Below are positions 31,493-40,141 of a DNA stretch of 64,000 bases, piece after piece; position 1 is the stretch's first letter; each line of letters begins with the position of its first letter. The stretch is taken from the NCBI RefSeq assembly GCF_004124325.1, contig NZ_QBDT01000001.1, forward strand, positions 7,254,001 through 7,318,000. The letters run 5' to 3'. Origin of the DNA: Streptomyces sp. L2. Lineage in GTDB: Bacteria; Actinomycetota; Actinomycetes; Streptomycetales; Streptomycetaceae. The notes under the pieces are model-generated. The model was not told the DNA's origin, made no database searches, and saw only the letters and a program-made list of their open reading frames with translations. A program made the translations under genes and the position numbers.

Positions 31493-33475
31493 CTAGTGAC
31501 CCGACGTCTCCAGCCGGACGTCGGCGGCGCGGACGAACTCCACCCGGTGGCCGTACTGGATCTCGTAGTACAGGTCCTTGCCGATCACGACCCGGTGCGA
31601 GTCGGTGGTGAAGGTGACCGCGTAGTAGTACTCGCCGGGCACCTCGTCACCGACCGCGTACCGCTGACCGGCCGGGATCGTGTACGGCAGCGGGACCACC
31701 GACTGCGCGGGCACCCCGGCCGGGTAGGCCTCCTTCTCCGGGTACGCACGCCCGTACACCGGCACACTGGCCAGCCCGTCCCTCGGGGTGACGATGAGAC
31801 CGGACGCCGGCACGGCGGTCCGCTGCCCGCGCGGGTTCTCGAACCAGGCCTTCTGTCCCAGGTACCAGATCGCCGTCCAGTCGCCCCAGCGGTCGGCCAC
31901 CGCGTACTGCTGGCCGGTGGAGACCCGCGAGGACAGGTCGTTGACCCCGTCGGTCGGCGCCGTGCCCAGACCGATGTCCTTGATCAGCGGCGCGTTCACG
32001 TCGTGGTCGGAGTACAGCCGGACCTCGCTCGACCCGTGCGCCGGGCAGGTGTCGCCCTTGGTCTTGCAGCTCGTGTAGACCGGCTGGTTGCTCGCGTAGT
32101 CCGGCAGGATCGTCACCATGCCGGAGCGCGGACCGGCCGTGGGGTGGAAGGGCCGGCCCAGCAGCCGGAAGTAGTGCGCCCAGTCCCAGTACGGCCCCGG
32201 GTCCGTGTGCATGCCCGGGATGGTCGAGGTGGTCGGGCCGGGCACGTTGTCGTGGCCCAGGATGTGCTGCCGGTCCAGCGGGATGTCGTACCGGTGGGCC
32301 AGGTAGCGCACCAGCCGCGCCGACGAGCGGTACATCGCCTCCGTGTACCAGGCGTCCGGGTCGACGAGGAAGCCCTCGTGTTCGATGCCGACGGAGCGGG
32401 CGTTGATGTCCCAGTTGCCCGCGTGCCAGGCCACGTCCTTCGCCTTGACGTGCTGGGCGATCAGCCCGTCGGTGGAGCGGATCGTGTAGTTCCACGACAC
32501 GTACGTCGGGTCCTGGACCAGGTTCAGCACCCCGTCCCAGGTGCCCTCCGTGTCATGGATGACGATGTACTTGATCGCCTGTGATCCCGGCCGGTCGCCG
32601 AGGTCGTGGTTGCCGTAGTCGTCGTTGCCGAACTGCGAGTACGGCGCCGGGATCCACTCGCAGGACACCGACCGCGGGCACTCGGTGTCCCCGGCCGGCG
32701 GGGTGCGCAGCCCGGTCCGCTTCAGCAGCGAGGTGTCCGCCTTCAGACCGGGCTGCGCGGCGAGCGCGACCAGCTGGCCGTCGTCCGTGGTGCGTTCCTC
32801 ACCCGTGTGGAGCACGTCGTACACGTCGTTCGCGTACGCCGCCGCGGTCGCCGTGTCGTCGGCGCCGGAGAAGCGGGCCACCGCCCCGTACCAGTCCGCC
32901 GGGTCGGCGCTGAGTGGCTCCCCGAGCTGCTGCTGGGCGGCGGCGAGCAGCGCGGCGCCGCCGGCCACGTTCTTCGCGGGGTCGGTGCGCAGCTCCTCGG
33001 CGGGGATGCCGGTCAGCTCCGCGGCCTTGGTGAGCGTCTTCAGTCGGGCCGGGAGCGCGGATTCCTTCGGTGCCGTGGCCCGCGGGTGCAGGGCCGGGCG
33101 GGAGCTGTCGCCGCGGGCGTCCTCGCTGCCCGTGGACAGGTGCTCGGTCGCGGCGAGCGCGGCACGGGCGTCGGTGAGGTGCATCGGGCCGTAGCCGCCG
33201 ATGACACTGGGCGCGCCGTGGTGCGAGTTCCAGCGGGACTGCAGGTAGGAGACGGCCAGCAGGACGCTCTGCGGCACGTGGTACTCGGCGGCGGCACCGG
33301 CGAACGCGTGCTGGAGCCGGCCGGTGGAGGAGTCCGTGGCGGACTCGGGGGCGCCCTGGGACGGTGCCGCGCCCAGCAGCGGGAACAGCAGCGCGGCCGA
33401 CGCGACGGCCACCGCCGTCCTGCGGGTGCGTCTGCTGCCGGGGGCGGGCCTGGGGTCGGTGGCGGATCCTCGCAA
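31493..33475 (-). CDS. Secreted N-acetylmuramoyl-L-alanine amidase
   Basis: A 660-residue secreted cell-wall hydrolase. An N-terminal signal (RRTRRTAVAVASAALLFPLL, cleavage near residue 42) leads to an Ala-rich region. The Amidase_2/PGRP zinc domain begins at KYIVIHDTEGTWDGVLNLVQ, with DVAWHAGNWDINARSVGIEH and LGHDNVPGPTTSTIPGMHTD giving the zinc His residues and catalytic Glu/His. The C-terminal ~200 residues look like SH3-type repeats that may bind the wall. The start is a TTG (33475) supported by AGGAGG five bases upstream; no ATG or GTG fits as well. It would cleave the amide between muramic acid and the stem peptide. Confidence 0.9.
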   Translation of the reverse strand: MRGSATDPRPAPGSRRTRRTAVAVASAALLFPLLGAAPSQGAPESATDSSTGRLQHAFAGAAAEYHVPQSVLLAVSYLQSRWNSHHGAPSVIGGYGPMHLTDARAALAATEHLSTGSEDARGDSSRPALHPRATAPKESALPARLKTLTKAAELTGIPAEELRTDPAKNVAGGAALLAAAQQQLGEPLSADPADWYGAVARFSGADDTATAAAYANDVYDVLHTGEERTTDDGQLVALAAQPGLKADTSLLKRTGLRTPPAGDTECPRSVSCEWIPAPYSQFGNDDYGNHDLGDRPGSQAIKYIVIHDTEGTWDGVLNLVQDPTYVSWNYTIRSTDGLIAQHVKAKDVAWHAGNWDINARSVGIEHEGFLVDPDAWYTEAMYRSSARLVRYLAHRYDIPLDRQHILGHDNVPGPTTSTIPGMHTDPGPYWDWAHYFRLLGRPFHPTAGPRSGMVTILPDYASNQPVYTSCKTKGDTCPAHGSSEVRLYSDHDVNAPLIKDIGLGTAPTDGVNDLSSRVSTGQQYAVADRWGDWTAIWYLGQKAWFENPRGQRTAVPASGLIVTPRDGLASVPVYGRAYPEKEAYPAGVPAQSVVPLPYTIPAGQRYAVGDEVPGEYYYAVTFTTDSHRVVIGKDLYYEIQYGHRVEFVRAADVRLETSGH

Positions 33476-33681
33476 TGCGGCCTCCTGAGGCGGGTGGGCG
33501 TGGCGGTGCGTACGGAGCCGAGCGTGGGTCAGTGGTACCGGCTTGCCGACGTTCCGTCAATCATGCCTTCGGGCAGGCGATTTCCCTTGTCACACACCCG
33601 GCGCGGGAGTTTCGCGGCGGCGCTGTCCGGGCCTGCGAGGCGGCAGTGGCGTAGACCAATAAGCAGGGTGGGACGTCGTAC

Positions 33682-33731
33682 GTACAGAGATCCGCGGTGC
33701 GCCCGAAAGAGCGCACCGCGGATCTCTGTAC
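33682..33731 (-). terminator. Strong hairpin terminator, 21-bp perfect stem
   Basis: Arms 33682-33702 and 33711-33731 are perfect complements of 21 bp with the loop CCGAAAGA. It lies 20 bp beyond the stop of the minus-strand APH-like gene and upstream of the amidase gene, insulating the two. Confidence 0.92.
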
Positions 33732-33750
33732 GGGCCGAGCCGGCCGGCCG

Positions 33751-34887
33751 TCAGCGTGTGCCGACCGCCGCGCGGACCGCCCGGCGGGCCAGCTGGCAGT
33801 CGTCGTGCAGCCGCCGCAGCAGCAGCCGCTGCTCCTCACCGGAGGACAGGGCGTTCGGCTGGGCCGGGGCCGGTGCCGGATCCTGCATGGAGCGCTGCAC
33901 CGCCGTCTCGTACGTGCGGATCTCGCGGGTCAGCAGCAGCATCAGGTTCACCAGGAAGGCGTCCCGCGAGGCCGGGCCCGCCGACTGGGCGATCTGGCTG
34001 ATCTGGCGCCGGGCCATCGGCGCGTCCCCGAGGACCAGCCACAGCGTCGCGAGGTCGTACCCCGGCAGATACCAGCCCGCGTGCTCCCAGTCCACCAGCA
34101 CTGGACCGGCCGGTGAGAGCAGGATGTTCGAGAGCAGGGCGTCGCCGTGGCAGAACTGGCCCATCCCCTGGCGGCCCGCCGCGTGCGCGATCCCGTGCAG
34201 CAGCTTCTGCAGATCGCCCAGGTCGCGGTCGGTCAGCAGACCCAGTTCGTGATACCGGGAGATCCTGGCCGCGTAGTCCAGCGGGGCGTCGAACGTGCCG
34301 GCCGGGGGCCGCCAGGCGTTGAGCCGGCAGATCGCGCCGAGCGCGGCCCGGATGTCCGCCCGCGGCGGCGCCTCCATCGGGTGCCGCTGCGCCGCCGCCA
34401 CCCGGCCCGGCATCCGCTCGATGACCAGCGTGCCGTTGTCCGGGTCCGCCGCGATCAGCCGCGGCGCCCGCACCGGCGGGCGATGCCGGACGAACGAGCG
34501 GTATGCGGCTATTTCGTGCCTGATCCGGTCCGCCCACGCCGGCGACTGGTCCAGGAGACACTTGGCCACGGCTGTGGTCCGGCCGGTGGTCCCGACGAGG
34601 AGCACGGACCGCCCGCTGCGGCGCAGCACCTGCACCGGAGCGAACTCCGGGCAGATGCGGTGCACCGACGCGATGGCGGTGCGCAGCTGCGCCCCCTGGG
34701 GGCCGGACAAGTCGAGTCTCCCGCTGAGCGGTTGACTGCCGAGCTGCCCCGGAACGCGCCGCGGCCGGCCCGCGCCCAGCAGGGGCGCTCCCGGCCGCGC
34801 CGCCGGGTCCAGATACGGCCCGCTGCCCGCCGGGCGGGGACGCAGGGGCCGGGGCGGTGCGGACACGGAGGATGATGCTGCGTACAT
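33751..34887 (-). CDS. Aminoglycoside phosphotransferase-fold (APH) kinase
   Basis: A 378-residue APH/choline-kinase-like protein. After a Pro/Arg-rich N-terminus, [19 protein letters not shown] holds the ATP-binding lysine, [10 protein letters not shown] is the hinge, and [20 protein letters not shown] with [20 protein letters not shown] gives the catalytic HGDxxxxN and DWE motifs. Such Streptomyces proteins are rarely resistance enzymes; the phosphoryl acceptor is unknown. ATG 34887 follows a weak site. It diverges from the NsdA-like regulator, with an inverted repeat and direct repeats in the shared gap. Confidence 0.8.
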   Translation of the reverse strand: MYAASSSVSAPPRPLRPRPAGSGPYLDPAARPGAPLLGAGRPRRVPGQLGSQPLSGRLDLSGPQGAQLRTAIASVHRICPEFAPVQVLRRSGRSVLLVGTTGRTTAVAKCLLDQSPAWADRIRHEIAAYRSFVRHRPPVRAPRLIAADPDNGTLVIERMPGRVAAAQRHPMEAPPRADIRAALGAICRLNAWRPPAGTFDAPLDYAARISRYHELGLLTDRDLGDLQKLLHGIAHAAGRQGMGQFCHGDALLSNILLSPAGPVLVDWEHAGWYLPGYDLATLWLVLGDAPMARRQISQIAQSAGPASRDAFLVNLMLLLTREIRTYETAVQRSMQDPAPAPAQPNALSSGEEQRLLLRRLHDDCQLARRAVRAAVGTR

Positions 34888-35016
34888 GGGAGATACAGAT
34901 CCCTTCGTGTGCCTGCGGTGCCTGCCTGTAAGTCCTCGCGCCCCCCGGCCCGGCCGCCCGGGCACATCCTGGGGAATGTGCCCGGCGACTCCGGGGAATC
35001 GGCCGGACGGGCCCGC

Positions 35017-35045
35017 CCGAAGGATCCGTCGGGCGGATCCTTCGG
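35017..35045. promoter_or_regulatory. 12-bp perfect inverted repeat in the APH/nsdA divergent gap
   Basis: CCGAAGGATCCG (35017-35028) and its exact complement (35034-35045) flank TCGGG. It lies 130-183 bp from either start codon. It could be an operator or an early hairpin in the APH-like leader. Confidence 0.5.
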
Positions 35046-35110
35046 TGGAGCGGCGACCGGGTCGGGGTGGCGCGTTCCTACTCGACACCCGATGCCCAGT
35101 GGCACACCAT

Positions 35111-35140
35111 CTGGCGCACCCTGGCGAACCCTGGCGAATA
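35111..35140 (+). repeat. Three 10-bp direct repeats CTGGCGnAnn
   Basis: CTGGCG recurs at 35111, 35121 and 35131 at exactly one helical turn, 60-90 bp upstream of the NsdA-like start. The spacing suits cooperative binding of an activator or repressor on one DNA face. Confidence 0.5.
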
Positions 35141-35199
35141 GTCGCCCGGCAACCTCCACGGGGCTACTGTCAACTCAGCCGAGAACCTGGGGGCTTGAC

Positions 35200-36690
35200 G
35201 TGAGCGGACAACCCAACACCCGCCTGGCGGACCTGTTCGGCCTGGCCGGCTGGTCCAAGGGCGAACTCGCGAGGCTGGTCAACCGGCAGGCGGCGGCCAT
35301 GGGCCACCCCCAGCTGTCGACCGACACCTCCCGGGTGCGGCGCTGGATCGACATGGGAGAGATCCCGCGCGATCCCGTACCGCGGGTGCTGGCGGCCCTG
35401 TTCACCGAGCGTCTCGGCCGTGTCGTGACCATCGAGGACCTCGGTCTGGTACGGCACGGGCGTGCGGGGAAACGGCAGGACGACGGGAATGCGGAACATC
35501 CCGACGGAGTGCCGTGGGCGCCCGAGCGGACCGCCGCGGTCCTCACCGAATTCACGGGAATGGACCTCATGCTCAACCGACGCGGCTTGGTGGGCGCGGG
35601 TGCCGCGCTCGCCGCGGGATCCGCACTCAGCGGCGCCATGCACGACTGGCTGCACACCGACCCGACCCTGAAGGCCGACGCCCCTGTTCTCCACGACCCC
35701 CTGCACGCCGACCCCGCTGGGCTCGACCGTTACGAGGCCGCACCCATCGGGTCGCAGGAGATCGAGGAGCTGGAGTGCTCGGTGGAGGTGTTCCGCGCCT
35801 GGGACGCGGCCCGCGGCGGCGGGCTGCAGCGCAAGGCGGTCGTGGGACAGCTCAACGAGGTGGGCGGCATGCTCGCCTACCACCATCCACCCCATCTCCA
35901 GCGGCGCCTGTGGGGCGTCGCCGCCAACCTCGCCGTCCTCGCAGGCTGGATGTCGCACGACGTCGGCCTGGAGCCCACGGCCCAGAAGTACTTCGTCATC
36001 GCGGCCCATGCCGCCCGGGAGGGCGGGGACCGGCCGCGCGCGGGCGAGGCGCTGTCCCGCGCGGCCCGGCAGATGGTGCACCTCGGCCGGCCCGACGACG
36101 CGCTGGACCTGATGAAGCTCGCGCAGTCCGGCTCGGGCGAGGACCTGCAGCCGCGCACCAAGGCGATGTTCCACACCATCGAGGCCTGGGCGCAGGCGTC
36201 GATGGGCAAGGGCCAGGCGATGCGCCGCACCCTCGGCCTCGCGGAGGACCTGTTCGTCTCCGACCGGGCCGACGTCGCACCGCCGGACTGGATGCAGACC
36301 TTCAAGGACGAGGATCTGTACGGCATGCAGGCCCTGGCCTACCGCACGCTGGCCGAGTACGACTCGGGCGCGGCCGCGCACGCCCAGCACTACGCGGAGA
36401 AGGCCCTGGCGCTGCGGGTCGACGGGCGGGAGCGTTCGAAGATCTTCGACCATCTCTCCATGGCGTCGGCCTGCTTCATCGCCGACGACCCCGAACAGGC
36501 CGACCGGTACGCGCGGCTGGCCCTGATGTCGATGGGCTCCAACTCCTCGCGGCGCACCTGGGACCGGCTGCGCCAGATGTACCGGCTCACCGCGGAGTAC
36601 GCCGAGTACCCGAAGATCAACGAGCTGCGGGAGGAGATCAGGGTCGCCCTGCCGAAGCCGCGGGGCAAGGGCACGAGCGCCCAGGCGTAG
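35200..36690 (+). CDS. nsdA: NsdA-like developmental/antibiotic regulator
   Basis: A 496-residue protein similar in length and layout to NsdA of S. coelicolor, a negative regulator of sporulation and antibiotic production. The N-terminal part (LADLFGLAGWSKGELARLVN, then RRWIDMGEIPRDPVPRVLAA) looks like a small helix-turn-helix. MLNRRGLVGAGAALAAGSAL at about residue 124 is the characteristic Tat-like hydrophobic stretch. The C-terminal ~300 residues are TPR-like helical repeats (HAAREGGDRPRAGEALSRAA, MALMSMGSNSSRRTWDRL region). GTG 35200 has GGGGGC as a weak ribosome site. NsdA assignment is from memory of the family pattern. Confidence 0.7.
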   Translation: MSGQPNTRLADLFGLAGWSKGELARLVNRQAAAMGHPQLSTDTSRVRRWIDMGEIPRDPVPRVLAALFTERLGRVVTIEDLGLVRHGRAGKRQDDGNAEHPDGVPWAPERTAAVLTEFTGMDLMLNRRGLVGAGAALAAGSALSGAMHDWLHTDPTLKADAPVLHDPLHADPAGLDRYEAAPIGSQEIEELECSVEVFRAWDAARGGGLQRKAVVGQLNEVGGMLAYHHPPHLQRRLWGVAANLAVLAGWMSHDVGLEPTAQKYFVIAAHAAREGGDRPRAGEALSRAARQMVHLGRPDDALDLMKLAQSGSGEDLQPRTKAMFHTIEAWAQASMGKGQAMRRTLGLAEDLFVSDRADVAPPDWMQTFKDEDLYGMQALAYRTLAEYDSGAAAHAQHYAEKALALRVDGRERSKIFDHLSMASACFIADDPEQADRYARLALMSMGSNSSRRTWDRLRQMYRLTAEYAEYPKINELREEIRVALPKPRGKGTSAQA

Positions 36691-36718
36691 CAGGCAAGTG
36701 CGCCCGTGGGCGCTCCGC

Positions 36719-38152
36719 TCAGTCCGTCACCCTGGCGACCAGCACGCAGGCGTCGTCCGCGCGTTCGGCTCCGCCGAACTCCTCGACGACCGCGCGTACG
36801 CAGTCCTGCGCGGTGCGCGCCCCCGCGAAACGCGGGGCGAGGCCGAGCAGCCGTTCGCCGGCGTCCGTGCCGGTCCGGTCCGGGACGAGCCCGTCGGTGT
36901 GCAGCAGCAGGAGGTCGCCGGGCTCCAGGGTCACCTCGGCCTGCCCGTAGACGGCGCCCGAGGTGGCGCCGAGCAGGACGCCGTCCGGTGCGTTCAGCGC
37001 GCGCCCCGTCCCGCAGCGGTAGAGCAGCGGGGCGGGGTGTCCTGCCTGCGCCCACACCAGGGTGCGGGTCGCGGGCCGGTAGCGGCAGCAGACGGCGCTG
37101 CCGAGGGCGGGGTGCACGGTCGAGTCGAGTAACTGGTTGAGCAGGGCGAGCAGGGGGCCCGGCTCGGTGCCGGCCATGGCCATGCCGCGCACGGCGCCGA
37201 GCAGGGTCGCCATGCCCGAGGTGACGGTCACGCCGTGCCCGGTGAGGTCGCCGACGCTGAGCAGCGTCTCACCGTCGGAGAGCGCCAGGGCGTCGTACCA
37301 GTCGCCGCCGATCAGCGCGCTCGTCGCGGAGGGGAGGTAGTGGGCGGCGAGTTCGAGGGTGCCGGGTCCCTGGTGCGGCAGCCGCAGCGGGCCGCGCCAC
37401 GGGGGCAGTACGGCCTCCTGGAGTTCGAGCGCGATCCGGTGCTCGGTCCGCGCCCGCCGGCGGTGCCGGTGCAGCGAGTCGCCGGTCTCCCGCACGGTGC
37501 GCCGGCGGCGCCGCAGCTCGCTCACGTCCCGCACCACCGCCCACATGGAGGCGGTGCTGCCGTCGGCGTCGAGCACGGGTTCGCCCATCATGTGCACGGT
37601 CCGCACGGAGGCGTCGGGCCGTACGACGCGGAACTCGCCGTCGATCGGCCTGGCGTCGACCAGGCAGTCCGTCACCATCCCGGTCAGCAGGGGCCGGTCC
37701 TCGTCGACGACCAGCGTGGGCAGTTCGTCCAGGGTGAGCGCGGGGGAGGCGGGGTCGAGGCCCAGGATGCGGTACAGCTCCCCGGACCAGCTCGCCTCGT
37801 CGCTGAGCAGGTTCCACTCCGCGCTGCCGACCCGGCTGAGCAGCGATCCGCACGCCGTCGGCGCCGGACGAGGGGCGGGGGCGTCGGCCGGCTCGGACGG
37901 CTCGGGCGGCACCGGCTCCGGACCGTCCCGCAGCTGCGCCAAATGGGCGTCCACATCGTCGAGTTGACGCACGGCGAGGTCGTAGAGCGCCCGCTGCCAG
38001 CGGTCCTCCGGGTCCATGCCGTCGTCCGGCGTGTCCCGTCGTACGGCGTCCACCTCGACCTTGAGCCGCCGCGTCTGCGAGATCAGTGCCTCGACCGAGC
38101 CGCGCCCGGGTGGCTGGGCTGCTGGGCGGTCCGCGGAGACCGGTGACGGCAT
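36719..38152 (-). CDS. PAS-domain PP2C/SpoIIE-type serine phosphatase with TTA codon
   Basis: A 477-residue regulator. The N-terminal region (about 1-95) is charged and coiled-coil-like; a PAS-type sensor (about 100-215, GELYRILGLDPASPALTLDE to GSTASMWAVVRDVSELRRRR) follows. The C-terminal PP2C/SpoIIE phosphatase (about 240-475) shows IGGDWYDALALSDGETLLSV with metal-binding Asp, VGDLTGHGVTVTSGMATLL, and LLLHTDGLVPDRTG. It would dephosphorylate a STAS antagonist or similar protein, and STAS proteins do occur earlier in the window. Codon 341 (plus-strand 37130-37132) is TTA, so translation probably needs bldA tRNA. It is convergent with the nsdA-like gene. Confidence 0.88.
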   Translation of the reverse strand: MPSPVSADRPAAQPPGRGSVEALISQTRRLKVEVDAVRRDTPDDGMDPEDRWQRALYDLAVRQLDDVDAHLAQLRDGPEPVPPEPSEPADAPAPRPAPTACGSLLSRVGSAEWNLLSDEASWSGELYRILGLDPASPALTLDELPTLVVDEDRPLLTGMVTDCLVDARPIDGEFRVVRPDASVRTVHMMGEPVLDADGSTASMWAVVRDVSELRRRRRTVRETGDSLHRHRRRARTEHRIALELQEAVLPPWRGPLRLPHQGPGTLELAAHYLPSATSALIGGDWYDALALSDGETLLSVGDLTGHGVTVTSGMATLLGAVRGMAMAGTEPGPLLALLNQLLDSTVHPALGSAVCCRYRPATRTLVWAQAGHPAPLLYRCGTGRALNAPDGVLLGATSGAVYGQAEVTLEPGDLLLLHTDGLVPDRTGTDAGERLLGLAPRFAGARTAQDCVRAVVEEFGGAERADDACVLVARVTD

Positions 38153-38537
38153 GACGCACTCCGATGGGGGGACGGTACGGCCAAGGAGAACAGGCGGGGA
38201 ACGGGAGGCAATCGGGTGGGGCGCGGGTGGGGACCGCTACGACTCTCGCACAGCTCACGACGCGCTGTAAGGGATTCGGCGACACACGATACGGTGGTGC
38301 AGCTGGCATATGCCAGAGTCTTCCCGGAGTGACTCTCGGGTGCCGGTGGTGTAGGCGGGCACGGGGTCAAGTCGTAGGGAAACTAAGGGATTTGCAGGAC
38401 ATCGAGCGGCTCGGTCGTCGCGCTCGTTCGCAGGTTCGACGATCCTGTGTTCCATCGTGGCGCCATTCGTTCGGTGCCGCCCCAACTCTGACCGGAATTA
38501 GCGTCATGGAAAGGGGGCCGGACGACTCCTTATAAGC
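38153..38537. promoter_or_regulatory. Long, comparatively AT-rich divergent promoter region
   Basis: A 385-bp gap between two probably developmental genes. It has stretches of lower G+C than the surroundings (around 38280-38300 and 38370-38400). A 123-residue open frame here lacks codon bias. I see no clear palindromic operator. It must hold promoters for the phosphatase and the SsgA-like gene. Confidence 0.5.
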
Positions 38538-38951
38538 ATGGACGCCATCATCGAACAGCCCATCCACGCCCGCCTCGTCACCGCCGACGACGAGGAGGTG
38601 CCCGTCCGCGCCACGCTGCGCTACACGGCGGACGATCCACTGGCCGTCTTCCTGGACTTCCCGCCCGAGGCCACCCTCGTCGGCGAAGACGTCACCTGGG
38701 TCTTCGCGCGCGCCCTGCTGGACCAGGGGTTACGCGCCCCCGCCGGCCACGGTGACGTGCGGATCCGGCCCTACGGCCCGGCGCGCACCCTGCTGGAGTT
38801 CCACTCCCCGCACGGCCTCGCCCTCCTGACCTTCCCCGCCGCCGCACTGCGCCGCTTCCTGCGCGGAACGTACGGCGTGGTGGCGGCCGGGGCGGAGGAC
38901 GTGGGCGCGGTGGTCGAGAGGGGGCTGAGCGCCTTGTTCGACGGGGTCTGA
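38538..38951 (+). CDS. SsgA-like sporulation protein (SALP) with TTA codon
   Basis: A 137-residue SsgA/SsgB-like protein: ARLVTADDEEVPVRATLRYT, DPLAVFLDFPPEATLVGEDV, TWVFARALLDQGLRAPAGHG, DVRIRPYGPARTLLEFHSPH and GLALLTFPAAALRRFLRGTY follow the family spacing. These proteins control septum site selection and wall remodelling in sporulating hyphae. It is too divergent from SsgB to name. Codon 65 (38730-38732) is TTA, so synthesis is likely delayed until bldA tRNA is charged. The ribosome site is poor (a G-run about 20 bases upstream), so the start at 38538 is moderately certain. Confidence 0.85.
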   Translation: MDAIIEQPIHARLVTADDEEVPVRATLRYTADDPLAVFLDFPPEATLVGEDVTWVFARALLDQGLRAPAGHGDVRIRPYGPARTLLEFHSPHGLALLTFPAAALRRFLRGTYGVVAAGAEDVGAVVERGLSALFDGV

Positions 38952-39011
38952 CCGCGGGTCCGGCGCGACCGGGCCTGGGTGAGGCAGGGAGGCCGGGCCG
39001 GTGAGGCTCCG

Positions 39012-40037
39012 TCAGGCGTCCGCTTCGGCGTACAGGGCCGGGCGCTCGGCCAGGGCGACGGTGGTGCGGGCGCCGGTCCGCAGGGACCGGACCCCCGCCT
39101 CGGCCACCACCGAGGCCGCGTAGCCGTCCCACACGCTCGGCCCGGTGACCCGGCCCCGCCGGGTGGCGTCGACCCAGGCCTGCACCTCGCGGTCGTAGGC
39201 GTCGGCGAAGCGCACCAGGTAGTCCTGCGGCACCTCCTCGGCGGCGCTGCCCCGGGTGGTGACCAGCATGGAGTGCCCGTCGCCGATCCGGGCGCTGCCC
39301 GCCTCGCACACGGCCTCGCAGCGCACCTGGTAACCGAAGCCGCAGTTGACGAAGACCTCGACGTCGACCAGGACGCCCCGCTCGGTCTCGAACAGCACGA
39401 ACTGCGGATCGGCCAGCCCCTCGGGCGCGCCCGCCGAGGAGGCCGGACGCAGCACGGTCACCGCCGTCAGCTCCTGCCCGAGCAGCCAGCGCGCGGCGTC
39501 GATCTCGTGCGAGACGGAACTGTTGATCAGCATCTCGCTGGTGAAGTGGGCGGGGGAGGACACGTTCCGGTGGGTGCAGTGCAGCATCAGCGGCCGGCCC
39601 AGACCGCCCCCGTCCAGCAGGGACTTCAGCCGCCGGTACTCGGCGTCGTAGCGGCGCATGAAGCCGATCTGCGCCAGCCGCCTGCCGAGCCGTGCCTCGG
39701 CCTCGACCACCCGGAGCGCCCCCTGGGAGTCCGGCACCATCGGCTTCTCGCACAGCACGGGCAGGCCACGCTCGAAGGCCGCGAGCAGCGCCTCCTCGTG
39801 GGCGGGGCCGGGGGAGGCGACCAGGACGGCCTCGACCCCGGGCGCGTCCAGAGCGGCCACCGCGTCGGCGTGCACGGTGACCCCGTCCAGACCGCCCGCC
39901 GCCCGCCCGGCACGGCCGGTGTCCGGGTCGGCGACCGCGGCCACCCGGGCCCCGCTGACGACCCGGTCCAGCCGCCGTACGTGGTCCGCGCCCATGTGCC
40001 CGGCACCGAGTACGGCCACCCCCAGCAGGTCACCCAT
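39012..40037 (-). CDS. Gfo/Idh/MocA family NAD(P)-dependent oxidoreductase
   Basis: A 341-residue two-domain dehydrogenase. [20 protein letters not shown] is the Rossmann motif, [20 protein letters not shown] and [20 protein letters not shown] (CEKPM with the conserved Lys) follow, and [17 protein letters not shown] and [17 protein letters not shown] hold the catalytic Asp/His region. It resembles inositol 2-dehydrogenases. It would oxidise a cyclitol or sugar hydroxyl. Neighbours give no pathway clue, so the substrate is open. Confidence 0.85.
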   Translation of the reverse strand: MGDLLGVAVLGAGHMGADHVRRLDRVVSGARVAAVADPDTGRAGRAAGGLDGVTVHADAVAALDAPGVEAVLVASPGPAHEEALLAAFERGLPVLCEKPMVPDSQGALRVVEAEARLGRRLAQIGFMRRYDAEYRRLKSLLDGGGLGRPLMLHCTHRNVSSPAHFTSEMLINSSVSHEIDAARWLLGQELTAVTVLRPASSAGAPEGLADPQFVLFETERGVLVDVEVFVNCGFGYQVRCEAVCEAGSARIGDGHSMLVTTRGSAAEEVPQDYLVRFADAYDREVQAWVDATRRGRVTGPSVWDGYAASVVAEAGVRSLRTGARTTVALAERPALYAEADA

Positions 40038-40141
40038 GCGCGCGCTCCCTCTCGCCGACGATCACGCCGTCAGCGTACGCCGGGCTCAGGGGGCGTCCCG
40101 CGGATGGGAGCGGGGCCGGTCACTACCGCAGTACGGCGGTG

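Noticed and set aside
33751..34887. APH-like protein considered as an aminoglycoside resistance gene
   Set aside because: The fold motifs are present, but the Pro/Arg-rich N-terminus and developmental neighbourhood do not resemble resistance enzymes; the substrate is left open.
38164..38535. 123-codon plus-strand frame before the SsgA-like gene
   Set aside because: No codon bias, no ribosome site and a composition unlike neighbours; more likely promoter DNA.
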